From Streptomyces sulphureus DSM 40104 (GTDB lineage: Bacteria > Actinomycetota > Actinomycetes > Streptomycetales > Streptomycetaceae): 64,000 bases of DNA. The notes beneath the pieces were generated by a model. It ran no database searches and had not been told where the DNA came from. It worked only from the letters and a program-made list of their open reading frames with translations. The translations under genes and the position numbers were made by a program. Shown piece after piece: positions 51,740 through 60,581 of this stretch; position 1 is the first letter of the stretch; each line of letters starts with the position of its first letter. Where the stretch lies: assembly GCF_000381025.1 (NCBI RefSeq), contig NZ_KB905818.1:186001-250000 (forward strand), read 5' to 3'.

Positions 51740-53392
51740 ATGAACACCGCCCCGAACCCCTCCCTGACCTGCTCCGCGCTCACCTTCCGCTGGCCCGACG
51801 GCACCGGCGTCCTGGAGGACCTCTCCCTCACCGTGGACCGCGGCCGCACCGGGCTCGTCGGCGCCAACGGCTCGGGCAAGTCGACCCTGTTGCGCCTCTT
51901 CGCCGGTGAACTCCGGCCGGCCGGCGGCTCGGTGACCGTCGGCGGCAGCCTCGCCTACCTGCCGCAGCACGTGACGCTCGACACCGGGCTCCGCGTCGAC
52001 GAGGCGCTCGGCGTCGCCGAGCGCCGGGCCGCGCTCCGTGCGATCGAGGCGGGCGACGTCGACGAGGCCCACTTCGAGACCGTCGGCGACGACTGGGACG
52101 TCGAGGAGCGGGCGCTGGCGACGCTCGGCTCCCTCGGCCTCGACCACCTGCAACTCGACCGCTCAGTGGGGAAGATGTCGGGCGGTGAGACCGTGCTCCT
52201 GCGCCTCGCCGCGCTGCTCCTCGCACGCCCGGACGTCCTGCTCCTCGACGAGCCGACCAACAACCTCGATCTCTTCGCCAGGCGTCGGCTCCACGAGGCG
52301 GTGGAGTCCTGGCGCTCCGGCGTGCTCGTCGTCGTCAGCCACGACCGCGAGCTGCTGGAGCGCGTGGACCGCATCGCGGAGCTCCGCACCGGCTCCGTGC
52401 ACTGGTACGGCGGCGGCTGGACGGCGTACCAGGAGGCGCTCGCGACCCAACAGGCCGCCGCGGGCCGCACGTTGCGCGCCGCAGAGGCCGACGTACGCCG
52501 GCAGAAGCGCGAACTGGAGGAGGCGCAGGTGAAGTCGGCGCGGCGGCAGCGGCAGAGCAAGAAGCTCGACGCGCAGCGGCGGGCCCCGCGGATCGCCGCG
52601 GGGGAGAAGAAGCGGGCCGGACAGGAGTCGGCGGGGAAGCTGCGCGGCCTCCAGGAGAGCCGGCTCAAGGACGCGGAGGAGCGCCGCGAGGAGGCGGCGG
52701 GAGCCGTCCGCAGCGACGACGAGATCCGCGTCAGCCTGCCGAGCACGGTCGTGCCCTCCGGACGCACCGTGCTCCGACTCGACGGTGTGCAGCCGCAGTT
52801 CGGCAGCGCCGACGGGATCGACCTCACGGTGCGGGGGCCCGAACGCCTCGCGCTCGTCGGCCGCAACGGAGCGGGGAAGACGACGCTCCTGCGCACGCTC
52901 ACGGGCGAACTCCCCCCGCTCGCAGGGACGGTGGAGACGCTCGTCCCGTTGCGGTTCCTGCCGCAGCGGCTCGACGTCCTCGACGACGCCGCGAGCCTCG
53001 CCGCCAACGTCGCACGCGCCGCCCCCGACGTCCCCGAGAACCGCATCCGCGCCCAGCTCGCCCGCTTCCTCTTCAAGGGCGCCCGCGCGGAGCAGCTCGC
53101 CGGCACTCTCTCGGGCGGCGAGCGCTTCCGCGCCGCCCTCGCCGCGACGCTCCTCGCGTCGCCCGCGCCGCAGCTCCTCCTCCTCGACGAGCCCACCAAC
53201 AACCTCGACGTCGCCAGCGTCCGCCAGCTCGCTACCGCCCTCGACTCGTACCGGGGCGCCCTCGTCGTCGCCGCGCACGACTTGGCGTTCCTCGAATCGA
53301 TCGGTGTCACACGGTGGTTGCTCGCCGAGGACGGGCTCCGCGAGATCGACGGGGAGGAGGTGCGGGCGCTGCTCGACGCCGGCGCCGAGTGA
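51740..53392 (+). CDS. ABC-F ATPase (putative ribosome-protection type)
   Basis: 550 residues with two ATP-binding cassettes and no membrane segments. NBD1: GANGSGKSTLL, MSGGETVLL, LLLDEPTNNLDLF. NBD2: GRNGAGKTTLL, LSGGERFRAAL, LLLDEPTNNLDVAS. The linker (about 240-345) is long, Arg/Lys/Glu-rich and helical, as in ABC-F proteins that reach the ribosomal peptidyl centre. Members act either in translation control or in resistance to drugs such as lincosamides and macrolides. The long leader supports drug-inducible expression, but the drug cannot be named. Confidence 0.88.
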   Translation: MNTAPNPSLTCSALTFRWPDGTGVLEDLSLTVDRGRTGLVGANGSGKSTLLRLFAGELRPAGGSVTVGGSLAYLPQHVTLDTGLRVDEALGVAERRAALRAIEAGDVDEAHFETVGDDWDVEERALATLGSLGLDHLQLDRSVGKMSGGETVLLRLAALLLARPDVLLLDEPTNNLDLFARRRLHEAVESWRSGVLVVVSHDRELLERVDRIAELRTGSVHWYGGGWTAYQEALATQQAAAGRTLRAAEADVRRQKRELEEAQVKSARRQRQSKKLDAQRRAPRIAAGEKKRAGQESAGKLRGLQESRLKDAEERREEAAGAVRSDDEIRVSLPSTVVPSGRTVLRLDGVQPQFGSADGIDLTVRGPERLALVGRNGAGKTTLLRTLTGELPPLAGTVETLVPLRFLPQRLDVLDDAASLAANVARAAPDVPENRIRAQLARFLFKGARAEQLAGTLSGGERFRAALAATLLASPAPQLLLLDEPTNNLDVASVRQLATALDSYRGALVVAAHDLAFLESIGVTRWLLAEDGLREIDGEEVRALLDAGAE

Positions 53393-53693
53393 GGGCGTGT
53401 GGCTGCAGGTCCGTCGGTAGGCTGCCTCGGCACGGACGGGGCGGGCTCGTCGACGGAGCCGCGTCCGTGAGCGCGTCGCCGTGGTGCCGTCGGGGCGTGC
53501 GCCCCGGAACGGGGCCGACCTGCGACGGCGCCCAACTGGCGGGCCGCCGCGGCCGGTTGAAGGCGTGCGGAACTCTCGTAGGGGATGCAGCGAGAAAGGA
53601 CCGGGTTCGCTACCCGTCCGCGCGGTCGGGGACTCCCGGCAGCGCAGCAGCCCCACGGCCCCGTCGTCCGGAGCGTCGCCGGGCGGGACCCTG
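53393..53693. other. Intergenic, no supportable gene
   Basis: 300 bp between converging genes. No clear hairpin terminator or RNA was identified. Confidence 0.45.
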
Positions 53694-55817
53694 CTAACCG
53701 GCGGGTTCCGCCCGACAGGGTGTCCCACCGCAGACGTCCACGATGTCGCCGGTCTTCAGGAACTCCGCCTTCTGCCGCCTCGCGTCGGCCGAGTTGCGCG
53801 GGTCGGAGTGCGGGTCCTCGCCGTAACTGCCGTCTTGCGGCGGTGTGTTGCCGGTCGGCGGCGTCGGCGTACCGGAGTCCCAGACGACCATCCCCGTGCC
53901 CGCGTACGGCAGTTGGCCGGTGGGCTCGATGCCCCAGTAGGGCTCCTTGTCCGGGCTGCGCCCGTCGGCGAGCGCCGGGGTGACGAGGCGTGCGCCGAGG
54001 GAACGTGCCTCCACGTCGGCAGCGGCGTTGGCGACCTGGTGGTCGCCGTAGGCGAGGTGCATCAGCACCCGCTTGTCGCTCGCCGCGAGGTCGCCGGTGT
54101 AACCGTTGGTCTCGCCGCGGTCCCAGAGCATCTGGAGGAGCTGGAGGACGACCTGCTGGCGCAGCCTGTCGGGGTACGAGGTGTCGAGGACGGGCTGGAA
54201 CCGGTCGAAGGCCGCACTGCGTTGGAGGAGGAGCCCGCCGTAGTTCATGCCGGTGACGCCGAGTACGCCGCGCTCGGTGTCGGGCGAGGCGGCGACGAGC
54301 GATCCGCCGAGGATGCCGCCCTGGCTGTTCCCGTCGTAGCCGAGCTCCGCCTCCGGGTCGAGGAGCGGGCGGCCGTCCTCGGTGCGGAACGCCGGTTCCG
54401 TGCCGAGGCCTTCGGGGTGGACGAGGGCGCGGCCGAGGAAGAGCGCGTTGAGCATGCCCTGTTCGGAGCGCTCGGGCACGGTGGGGAAGCGGTTGAGGTC
54501 GAGGAGCGCGCCGAGCACCGTCGGGACGTCCTCCTCCGCCATGCCGATCCAGTCGGTCGCGCAGAAGGTGAACCCGCCCTCCTGCGCCATCGCCTGGACG
54601 TTGCCGGCACGCACCTCGCTCTGCCCGCCGAGGAGCCCGTGCCCGTAGAGGGCCGGATGCGAGGGCTTCTCCCACGCCGAGCGCGGTACCTGACAGGTGA
54701 ACGCTGCTTCCTGGACGTTGCCGGGCTGCCGCTCGGGGCGTCCGTCGGGCCCCCGGTTGAGGACCGAACCCGTCGGCCCGCCCTGCTTGTCGAGGTATCC
54801 GGGGAGCGCCACGGTACCCGTGACCTCGCGGGCGATCCGCGGGTTCTCCTCCGCGGTGAACTCCTCCACGCCGGTGACCTCGGTGTCGGGCGCGGCGTCG
54901 CCGAGGGCGTCGAAGGCGTCGTCCCTGATGCCGTAGAGGTCGCCGGTAAGGTTCCCGGTGCTCGCGACTGTGAAGTCCCAGGCAAGATGGAGCTCTTCAC
55001 GCTCCACGCCCGCGGCGGAGAGCTGCTCCAGCACCGGCGCGAGCCGCGACTGCCGTTCCCTGAGCGGATGTCCGTCGGGCAGCGGCGCCTCGGCCGCGGC
55101 AGTGGCGAAGTGCGCGGGCGCGGTGAGCGTGCGGCTCTCGGAGTCCTTCAGGTTGCGCAGCGCGACGGCGTAGTGGTGGCCCTCGGTGAGGTTGCGTGCC
55201 GGGTGGACGAGGAGAGCCCGGCGGGCGTCGAGTCGGGGGCGGGAGTCCAACTCCGCCCAGTACGGGAGCCGTTCGCCGGTGGTGGTGTCGAGCAGGACGA
55301 CGGGCGCGTCCTCGGCGAGGGACGCACCGATGTCGGTGAGCGGAGCCGCACCGGTCTTCTCCAGGTCCAGCCGCGGCACCTGGGCGACGAGCGTCGAGCC
55401 CGGCGAGAAGCCGTCGGAGCGGTTCCACGGGGTCGGGTCGATCTTCGGGCCCAGCAGCGGCCGGGGGAGCGCACCGTCCGCGAAGTCGACGCGCCGTCCC
55501 GTCCCGCTCGACGGGTCGGCCGCCGTGTACCAGTCGTTGGGGAACGGCAGCAGGCACGAGCCGCCCGCGAGCGGGTCGCAACTCCCCGGCTGTCCGGGCG
55601 CGTTGAGCTTCGCCTGGCTCGAGCCCGCAGCGTGCGCGCCCGGCGGCAGCAGCGCGACGAGCACCGCCGTGAGTAGGACGACGACGCCCGGCAGAGGACG
55701 GCGACGCGGTCTGCGCAGTGCGGTGATCCGAGTGCCCAGCCCGCTACGCGGCCGGGACTGGCAGTGCAGCGAAGAGCGCACGGTGACCCCCGGGGCCGTG
55801 GAGGATGTCCCCACCAT
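53694..55817 (-). CDS. Secreted alpha/beta-hydrolase (lipase/esterase-like)
   Basis: 707 residues. A basic N-terminus and hydrophobic LPGVVVLLTAVLVALLPPGAHA (about 42-63) form an export signal. The mature part opens CDPLAGGSCLLPFPNDWYT and contains PALYGHGLLGGQSEVRAG, the nucleophile motif GYDGNSQGGILGGSLVAAS (Ser in GNSQGG) and His in MHLAYGDHQVAN. A closing Cys pair (DVCGGTPCR) may form a disulfide. Similar large secreted proteins occur throughout Streptomyces without a known substrate. ATG 55817 was chosen because it leaves a normal signal peptide; the divergent PucR gene starts 61 bp away. Confidence 0.75.
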   Translation of the reverse strand: MVGTSSTAPGVTVRSSLHCQSRPRSGLGTRITALRRPRRRPLPGVVVLLTAVLVALLPPGAHAAGSSQAKLNAPGQPGSCDPLAGGSCLLPFPNDWYTAADPSSGTGRRVDFADGALPRPLLGPKIDPTPWNRSDGFSPGSTLVAQVPRLDLEKTGAAPLTDIGASLAEDAPVVLLDTTTGERLPYWAELDSRPRLDARRALLVHPARNLTEGHHYAVALRNLKDSESRTLTAPAHFATAAAEAPLPDGHPLRERQSRLAPVLEQLSAAGVEREELHLAWDFTVASTGNLTGDLYGIRDDAFDALGDAAPDTEVTGVEEFTAEENPRIAREVTGTVALPGYLDKQGGPTGSVLNRGPDGRPERQPGNVQEAAFTCQVPRSAWEKPSHPALYGHGLLGGQSEVRAGNVQAMAQEGGFTFCATDWIGMAEEDVPTVLGALLDLNRFPTVPERSEQGMLNALFLGRALVHPEGLGTEPAFRTEDGRPLLDPEAELGYDGNSQGGILGGSLVAASPDTERGVLGVTGMNYGGLLLQRSAAFDRFQPVLDTSYPDRLRQQVVLQLLQMLWDRGETNGYTGDLAASDKRVLMHLAYGDHQVANAAADVEARSLGARLVTPALADGRSPDKEPYWGIEPTGQLPYAGTGMVVWDSGTPTPPTGNTPPQDGSYGEDPHSDPRNSADARRQKAEFLKTGDIVDVCGGTPCRAEPAG

Positions 55818-55840
55818 GATGCAGACTCGTCCCCGACCCT

Positions 55841-55855
55841 TTAACTGGTGAGTAA
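55841..55855. promoter_or_regulatory. AT-rich dyad in the lipase/PucR gap
   Basis: TTAACTGGTGAGTAA, with TTA/TAA ends and ACT/AGT arms around GGTG or CACC. It lies in the 61-bp gap between two divergent starts, so whatever binds it can affect both. Confidence 0.35.
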
Positions 55856-55878
55856 CGCAGACTTCCCCGGGGGACTTT

Positions 55879-57117
55879 GTGACCGGTGACAATGGCGCCA
55901 CCGTCCGCACACGCCCACTGCTCATCGCCGGCCGACCCGTCGCCGCGCACCTGCATGCCCGGGTGCCGGCCCTCACCCGCCGCGTCGTCGACCGCCTCCT
56001 CTCCGAACTCCCCGTCTACGCACGGCTTCCGCGGGAGGAGGTCGTCGGGGACATCGCCGGAATCGTCCGCCACAATCTGCGTGTCTTCGCGCGCGTGCTG
56101 GAACGCCGGGCCCCCGCCACCGCCGCGGACCTCGCGGAGCAGCGCGACTCGGCGGCCCAACGCGCCGAGGAGGGCGTCCCGTTGGACGCCATCCTCTCCG
56201 CGTACCACCTCGGCATGGAGAGCGGCTGGCAGGAGATCACGCGGGACGCGCGTCCCGGCGACCTCATCGACGTGCAGGACGCCCTCTCGCTCATGATGGC
56301 CTTCCACCGCACGCTCACCTCGACGGTGAGCGCGGCCTACCTGGAGGTGCGGCAGGTGCTGGACAGCCAGGAACACGCAGGCAGGCACGCGCTGTTGGCC
56401 TCGCTCCTCGCCGGGACCGCGGACGAGGAGGCGCAGCGCTCGGCCGGCCTGCGGCCCGCCGAACGGTATGCGGTCCTCACGCTTGCGCTCGCCCCGCACC
56501 CGGACGAGAGCGGGCCCGGCGGCAGCGTCGCGGCCCGGCGCAAGGTACGGCGCGTCCAGTCCGAACTCAACGCGTACGTGCGGGAGTCGGCGCTGGTTTC
56601 GCTCGACGCGTCGGGCGGGACGGCGCTCCTGCCGGTGGCCGCCCCGCCGCCGTGGGAGGAACTCTGCGCGCTCGTCGCGCGCGCGTCCCTCTCGGCGGGC
56701 ACCGCGATCACCGCGGCGGGAGCGACCGCGGAGCGCCGGGCGGTCCCCGCGGCGGTGGCGCAGAATGCGGAGGTCGTCGAGGTGGTACGGCGCACGGGCA
56801 GACCCCCGGGGCTCTACCGGCTCGCCGACGTGCTCCTGGAGTACCAGCTAAGCCGCCCGGGACCGGCCCGCGAGGGCCTCGCGAGCCTCCTCGCACCGCT
56901 CGCCGACCGCCCCGACCTCCTGCGCACCCTGGAGTCCTACCTCGCCCTCGGCCTCGACCGCCGCAGGACGGCCGAGTCGCTCCACATCCACCCCAACACC
57001 GTCGACTACCGCGTACGCCGCATCGAGTCCCTCACGGGCCTCCACCCCGCGCGCGCCGTCGACCTCCCGTACCTCAACGCGGCGCTACTGGCGCGGAGTT
57101 CGGGCACGGAAGCCTAG
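55879..57117 (+). CDS. PucR/CdaR-type regulator with C-terminal helix-turn-helix
   Basis: 412 residues. An N-terminal RsbR-like helical sensor region (VPALTRRVVDRLLSELPVYARLPREEVVGDIAGIVRHNLRVF, about 20-60), a middle GGDEF-like CdaR region, and the PucR HTH_30 domain LESYLALGLDRRRTAESLHIHPNTVDYRVRRIESLTG at the end. GTG start. Divergent from the secreted lipase-like gene, its most likely target. Confidence 0.85.
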   Translation: MTGDNGATVRTRPLLIAGRPVAAHLHARVPALTRRVVDRLLSELPVYARLPREEVVGDIAGIVRHNLRVFARVLERRAPATAADLAEQRDSAAQRAEEGVPLDAILSAYHLGMESGWQEITRDARPGDLIDVQDALSLMMAFHRTLTSTVSAAYLEVRQVLDSQEHAGRHALLASLLAGTADEEAQRSAGLRPAERYAVLTLALAPHPDESGPGGSVAARRKVRRVQSELNAYVRESALVSLDASGGTALLPVAAPPPWEELCALVARASLSAGTAITAAGATAERRAVPAAVAQNAEVVEVVRRTGRPPGLYRLADVLLEYQLSRPGPAREGLASLLAPLADRPDLLRTLESYLALGLDRRRTAESLHIHPNTVDYRVRRIESLTGLHPARAVDLPYLNAALLARSSGTEA

Positions 57118-58016
57118 CCGGTCCAGGTGCCGCCCTTCTGCGCGTCCGCCTCCCGGAGGAACTCGGGGACGGCCTCGTTGAACCGCGCGACGGGGATGCC
57201 GTGCCCCACCCCCTCGACCACCTCGGTGCGGACGTCGGGGAGGAGCGAGCGGGCCCTGGCCGCGGCGCGCTTCGGATCGACGGCGTGGCTCTCGGCGCCG
57301 AAGAAGAGCAGGACGGGACGCTCGATCCCGGCGAGTGCCGCATCGTCGATCCGGCTCGGCTGCGGCAGCCGGAGACGGAAGGTGCGCATCGCCTGGAGAC
57401 CGACCTCCGACTGCGCCTCGGCGTCGGCCGGTTCCTCCTGCGGTGGCCCCGCAAGCCTCTGGAACCACCGGCGTTGCAGCCGCTCGGAGCCGCTGAGGAG
57501 GACGGCGAGGGTGCCGGGGACGAACTCGAGCGGCAGCGGTGCCAGCGCCCGCGGCGGCTCCACGAGCGGCAGCGAGACGACGCGCCCGGGGCGCAGCACC
57601 GTGTGGGTGAGGGCGATCCAGGCGCCGTAGGAGAAGCCGCCGAGGTGCACCTCGGCCAACCCGAGCCCTTCGAGGACCTGTTCCAGCCAGGCGGAGGTCT
57701 CCTCGCCCGTACGTATCGGCCGCGTCTGCGTCCCGGGCCCCGCCTCGCCGACGTGGTCGACGGCGAAGACGGTGCGCTCCTCGGCGAGTCGAGCGATGTT
57801 CGGCGCCCAGATGGACGACGTCGCGTTCTGTCCGTGGAGCAGCACGAGCGGGGTGCGCGCGCCGCTGCCGTGGCGGTGCACGCGGGTGGTGCCGAACTCC
57901 GTTGCCACGTCGGACGCTTCGCGACCCTCGGGCCACCTCGCCAGCGCCTTCTCGTACGCGGCGAAGAACCGCGCGCGTGCCGCTTCGTTGCGGAACTCTC
58001 CCGGTCTGCCCGTCAT
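57114..58016 (-). CDS. Alpha/beta hydrolase (carboxylesterase-like)
   Basis: 300 residues. TPLVLLHGQNATSSIWAPNIARLAEERTVFAVD, nucleophile motif LGGFSYGAWIALTH (Ser about 132), Asp in LFFGAESHAVDPKRA and His in EGVGHGIPVARF. The fold and triad are complete; no substrate assigned. Its stop overlaps the stop region of the PucR gene by 4 bp (convergent). Confidence 0.85.
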   Translation of the reverse strand: MTGRPGEFRNEAARARFFAAYEKALARWPEGREASDVATEFGTTRVHRHGSGARTPLVLLHGQNATSSIWAPNIARLAEERTVFAVDHVGEAGPGTQTRPIRTGEETSAWLEQVLEGLGLAEVHLGGFSYGAWIALTHTVLRPGRVVSLPLVEPPRALAPLPLEFVPGTLAVLLSGSERLQRRWFQRLAGPPQEEPADAEAQSEVGLQAMRTFRLRLPQPSRIDDAALAGIERPVLLFFGAESHAVDPKRAAARARSLLPDVRTEVVEGVGHGIPVARFNEAVPEFLREADAQKGGTWTG

Positions 58017-58064
58017 CCCACGCCCCTTCCGCGTGCACGGTCCCCACGCCGCACGCCCAGCCTC

Positions 58065-58670
58065 TCAACGGCCTTGCTGAGGTGCGCGGTTGGGGTGCTC
58101 GCCCGACTTCCTGCGCCGGTGCGCCGCCACCCTGGAACGGCCGGCGCACCGCGGTGAGCAGTAGCGTCTCGTGCCGCCGGGTCCGGTGCCGAGGAAGAGG
58201 GCGGTGCAGTCGTCCGCTTCGCACTCGCCCCAGGCAGGACGCCCGTATTCGCTGAACACCCGGGCGAGGGCGAGAGCCCCGGAGCAGAGGAACCACGCGC
58301 GCCAACTCGCGTCGTCACTGCGGTCGCTGTGGAGGTGCCACGGATGGCCGTCGTGCTGGGAGAGGCGGGGCGGACCTGCGTGCTCGGCGAGGAGCGCGTT
58401 GAGTGCGCGTGCCACGGAGTCCGGATCGTCCTCGGTGAGGATCTCCGTCAACTCCGCCGCCGCTTCCCGGAGTTCGGCGGCGTCGCGCTCGGTGAAACCC
58501 GCCGGGCCGACGTCCTCCGCCCGCTCGCCGTGGCGCTCCAGGTGCCGCGCCAGCTCTGCGCGGGGCACCTCCGGATCGCTGCGGACCGCGTTGGCGATCT
58601 CCACCAGGCGACGTGCCGGGTGGAACCGTCCGGCGGCCGATTCCGGCTGCGGGTGCGTCTGCCGTGTCAT
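58065..58670 (-). CDS. CGNR zinc-finger (ABATE-domain) protein
   Basis: 201 residues. The N-terminal stress/DNA-binding-like ABATE region (RRLVEIANAVRSD... ERDAAELREAAAELTEIL) is followed by a C-terminal zinc finger CEADDCTALFLGTGPGGTRRYCSPRCAGRSRVAAHRRRK with a Cys-x4-Cys and Cys-x3-Cys pair. The usual CGNR tetrad reads CAGR here. Such proteins are thought to be regulators. ATG 58670 fits GAAGGAG 9 bp upstream. It is divergent from an MFS exporter, with a dyad between them. Confidence 0.82.
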   Translation of the reverse strand: MTRQTHPQPESAAGRFHPARRLVEIANAVRSDPEVPRAELARHLERHGERAEDVGPAGFTERDAAELREAAAELTEILTEDDPDSVARALNALLAEHAGPPRLSQHDGHPWHLHSDRSDDASWRAWFLCSGALALARVFSEYGRPAWGECEADDCTALFLGTGPGGTRRYCSPRCAGRSRVAAHRRRKSGEHPNRAPQQGR

Positions 58671-58689
58671 GGCGAGCATCTCCTTCGAT

Positions 58690-58717
58690 GTAACGTGTTG
58701 CCATAATAAGGCGTTAC
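58690..58717. promoter_or_regulatory. Shared dyad between CGNR and MFS genes
   Basis: GTAACG (58690-58695) and CGTTAC (58712-58717) form an inverted repeat with a 16-bp AT-rich centre that contains GCC...GGC and a -10-like CATAAT (58702-58707). Positioned to control both divergent promoters, probably by the CGNR protein. Confidence 0.6.
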
Positions 58718-58764
58718 GCCGGTCGCCGGTGAACGCCAGCAGCCCCGCCGACCGTAGGAGCACC

Positions 58765-60057
58765 GTGCCCGTGACCAGGCCGCTCCCCGCATACCTGGCG
58801 ACGGCCTCCTTCGCGAGGTTCGCCGACGAAGGCGTCGCCCTCGCGCTCGCCCTCCTCGCACTGGAGCGCACCGGGAGCCCCACCCAGGGGGCTCTCGCGC
58901 TCACGGCATGGATGGCGCCGCACGCACTCGCCGCCCCCTTCGTCGGCGCACTCGCCGAACGCGCCCGCTCCCCACGGGCGTTCCACGTGCTCGCCTTCTC
59001 CGTCTTCGCCGTCTCGCTCGCCGCCCTCACCGCCGTCCTCGGGCGCGCACCGCTCGCCGCCTCGCTCGGCTGCGCCGTCCTCGGCGGCGCCTGCGGTCCC
59101 GTCGTCACCGGCGGCCTCTCCAGCCTGCTCGCCCGGCTCGTGCCCGACGCGCGCACCCGCACCCGCGCCTACGCGCTCGACGCCGCCACCTACAACGCCG
59201 CCTCGGTCCTCGCGCCGGCCGCGGTGAGCGTCACGGCCGGCGCCCTCTCCGCGACGCCGGCCACCGCCCTCCTCGCCGGCGCCGCCACCGCGGCAGCCGT
59301 CCTCGCCCTCCGTATCCCCGTGCCCCCGGCGAACGGGGACACCGCCTCCGAGCCGACGGCCGAGCGGCGGCCCGCCCTGCCCGAGGAGCCGGAGGCCGAG
59401 GCAGCACAACCCGCCGACTCGCCTGCGTCCCGGACGAGTCCGCCCGCGGCCACCGTCGCCGCCGGCCTCGCCGCGCTGTGGCGCGTCCCCGAACTCCGCG
59501 CCATCACCGCGGCGACCGTTGTCTCCTTCCTCGGCATCGGCGGCCTCGCCGTCACGGCCGTGCTCCTCGCCGCCGCTTCCGGCCACCCCGGCGCCGAAGG
59601 GGCCCCGGTGACGGCGTTCGCCGTCGGCGGCCTTCTCGGCGCGCTGGGCACCGCTCGACTCGGACGCCGCCCGCACGCGCAACACCTCGCGGCCTGCGCC
59701 CTGTTCGGCACCGGTGCCGCGCTCGCCGTCGCCGCGCTCGTGCCGTGGTTCCCCGCGGCCGTCGCCGCCTTCGCCGCAGCCGGCCTCTGCGACGGCCCCC
59801 TGATGGCCGCCACCCTGCGCCTGCGCGCCGACCACGCCCCCGCGTCGGCCCGCACCCAGGTCTTCACCCTCGGAGCCGGACTCAAGGTCTCGGCCGCGGC
59901 AGCCGGAGCCGCCCTCGCCGGCACCCTCCCCTTCGGCCCCGTCCCGCACCTCCTCGCCATCGCGGCCCTCCAACTCGCGGCCGCCCTCCTGCTCCCGCTC
60001 CTGTGCCCGCACCCGCGGGACCCCGCACCGGAGGCGCCCTCGGCCGTATCCCCCTGA
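58765..60057 (+). CDS. MFS transporter (exporter-like)
   Basis: 430 residues, about 12 transmembrane segments with a long hydrophilic Glu/Pro/Ala loop between the halves (about 190-235). FARFADEGVALALALLALERTGSPTQGALALTAWMAPHALAAPFVGALAERARSPRAF carries the MFS signature loop. It resembles actinobacterial drug-type exporters. GTG 58765 lies 4 bp after TAGGAG; GTG 58771 is the alternative. Expression is likely governed by the divergent CGNR gene. Confidence 0.82.
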   Translation: MPVTRPLPAYLATASFARFADEGVALALALLALERTGSPTQGALALTAWMAPHALAAPFVGALAERARSPRAFHVLAFSVFAVSLAALTAVLGRAPLAASLGCAVLGGACGPVVTGGLSSLLARLVPDARTRTRAYALDAATYNAASVLAPAAVSVTAGALSATPATALLAGAATAAAVLALRIPVPPANGDTASEPTAERRPALPEEPEAEAAQPADSPASRTSPPAATVAAGLAALWRVPELRAITAATVVSFLGIGGLAVTAVLLAAASGHPGAEGAPVTAFAVGGLLGALGTARLGRRPHAQHLAACALFGTGAALAVAALVPWFPAAVAAFAAAGLCDGPLMAATLRLRADHAPASARTQVFTLGAGLKVSAAAAGAALAGTLPFGPVPHLLAIAALQLAAALLLPLLCPHPRDPAPEAPSAVSP

Positions 60058-60544
60058 CCGAACTCGCCGTCACCGCAGAGAAGTTGCTGGTCGCCTCCTC
60101 GCCCGCCCGGAGCTTGCGGGTGTCCCGCGGCTCGGCACGGGACTCCCCGCCGGGCGGATGGCCCCTCGCGATGGCTCGCTCATGTTCGCCGGCGCGGACT
60201 CCTCCCGTGCCTGTGGGCGTTGGTTGCTCTGGTCCACCTACGCCTGCACGACACCCCGAGCCAGCTTGCCGCCGGTTTTCTCTTCGGCGCCGACCACACC
60301 TACAGGGGGTGGCCCGACAAGATGGGGGAGGAGCCGAAACCCTCCCAGGTGGTCAGCTCCTCAACTCCCCCAGAACAACACACGCCATTTGGCCAAGAAA
60401 ACATCAGTCGTCCTGCGCGGTGCGCGTGGGTACGGCCCGCCACGACCGATCCGCGGCCCCACCGCGTCCGGAACCGGAAGGACCGCTCTCGTGTGCGTGC
60501 TGCACCGGCCACGTCCGCAACCCGGGCGAGGCAGGAGCCCTGCC
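60058..60544. other. Intergenic with a possible transposase scrap
   Basis: About 490 bp. At 60220-60330 (+) one frame reads MVALVHLRLHDTPSQLAAGF and then GADHTYRGW, which recalls the helix-turn-helix start of some IS5-type transposases (LRxGxTxxxLAAGFGVxxxTxYR). It breaks off at once. Nothing else is recognised. Confidence 0.3.
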
Positions 60545-60577
60545 GCGCCGCCCCGACCGTCCCGGCCGGGGCGGCGC
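60545..60577 (-). terminator. Hairpin terminator of murA
   Basis: GCGCCGCCCCG pairs with CGGGGCGGCGC around an 11-nt loop, starting 5 bp after the murA stop. Confidence 0.75.
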
Positions 60578-60581
60578 CGCG

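Noticed and set aside
51955..54675. A 906-codon minus-strand frame across the ABC-F gene
   Set aside because: Antisense to an ABC-F gene with both Walker motifs; the product is low-complexity, and such frames are expected at this GC content.
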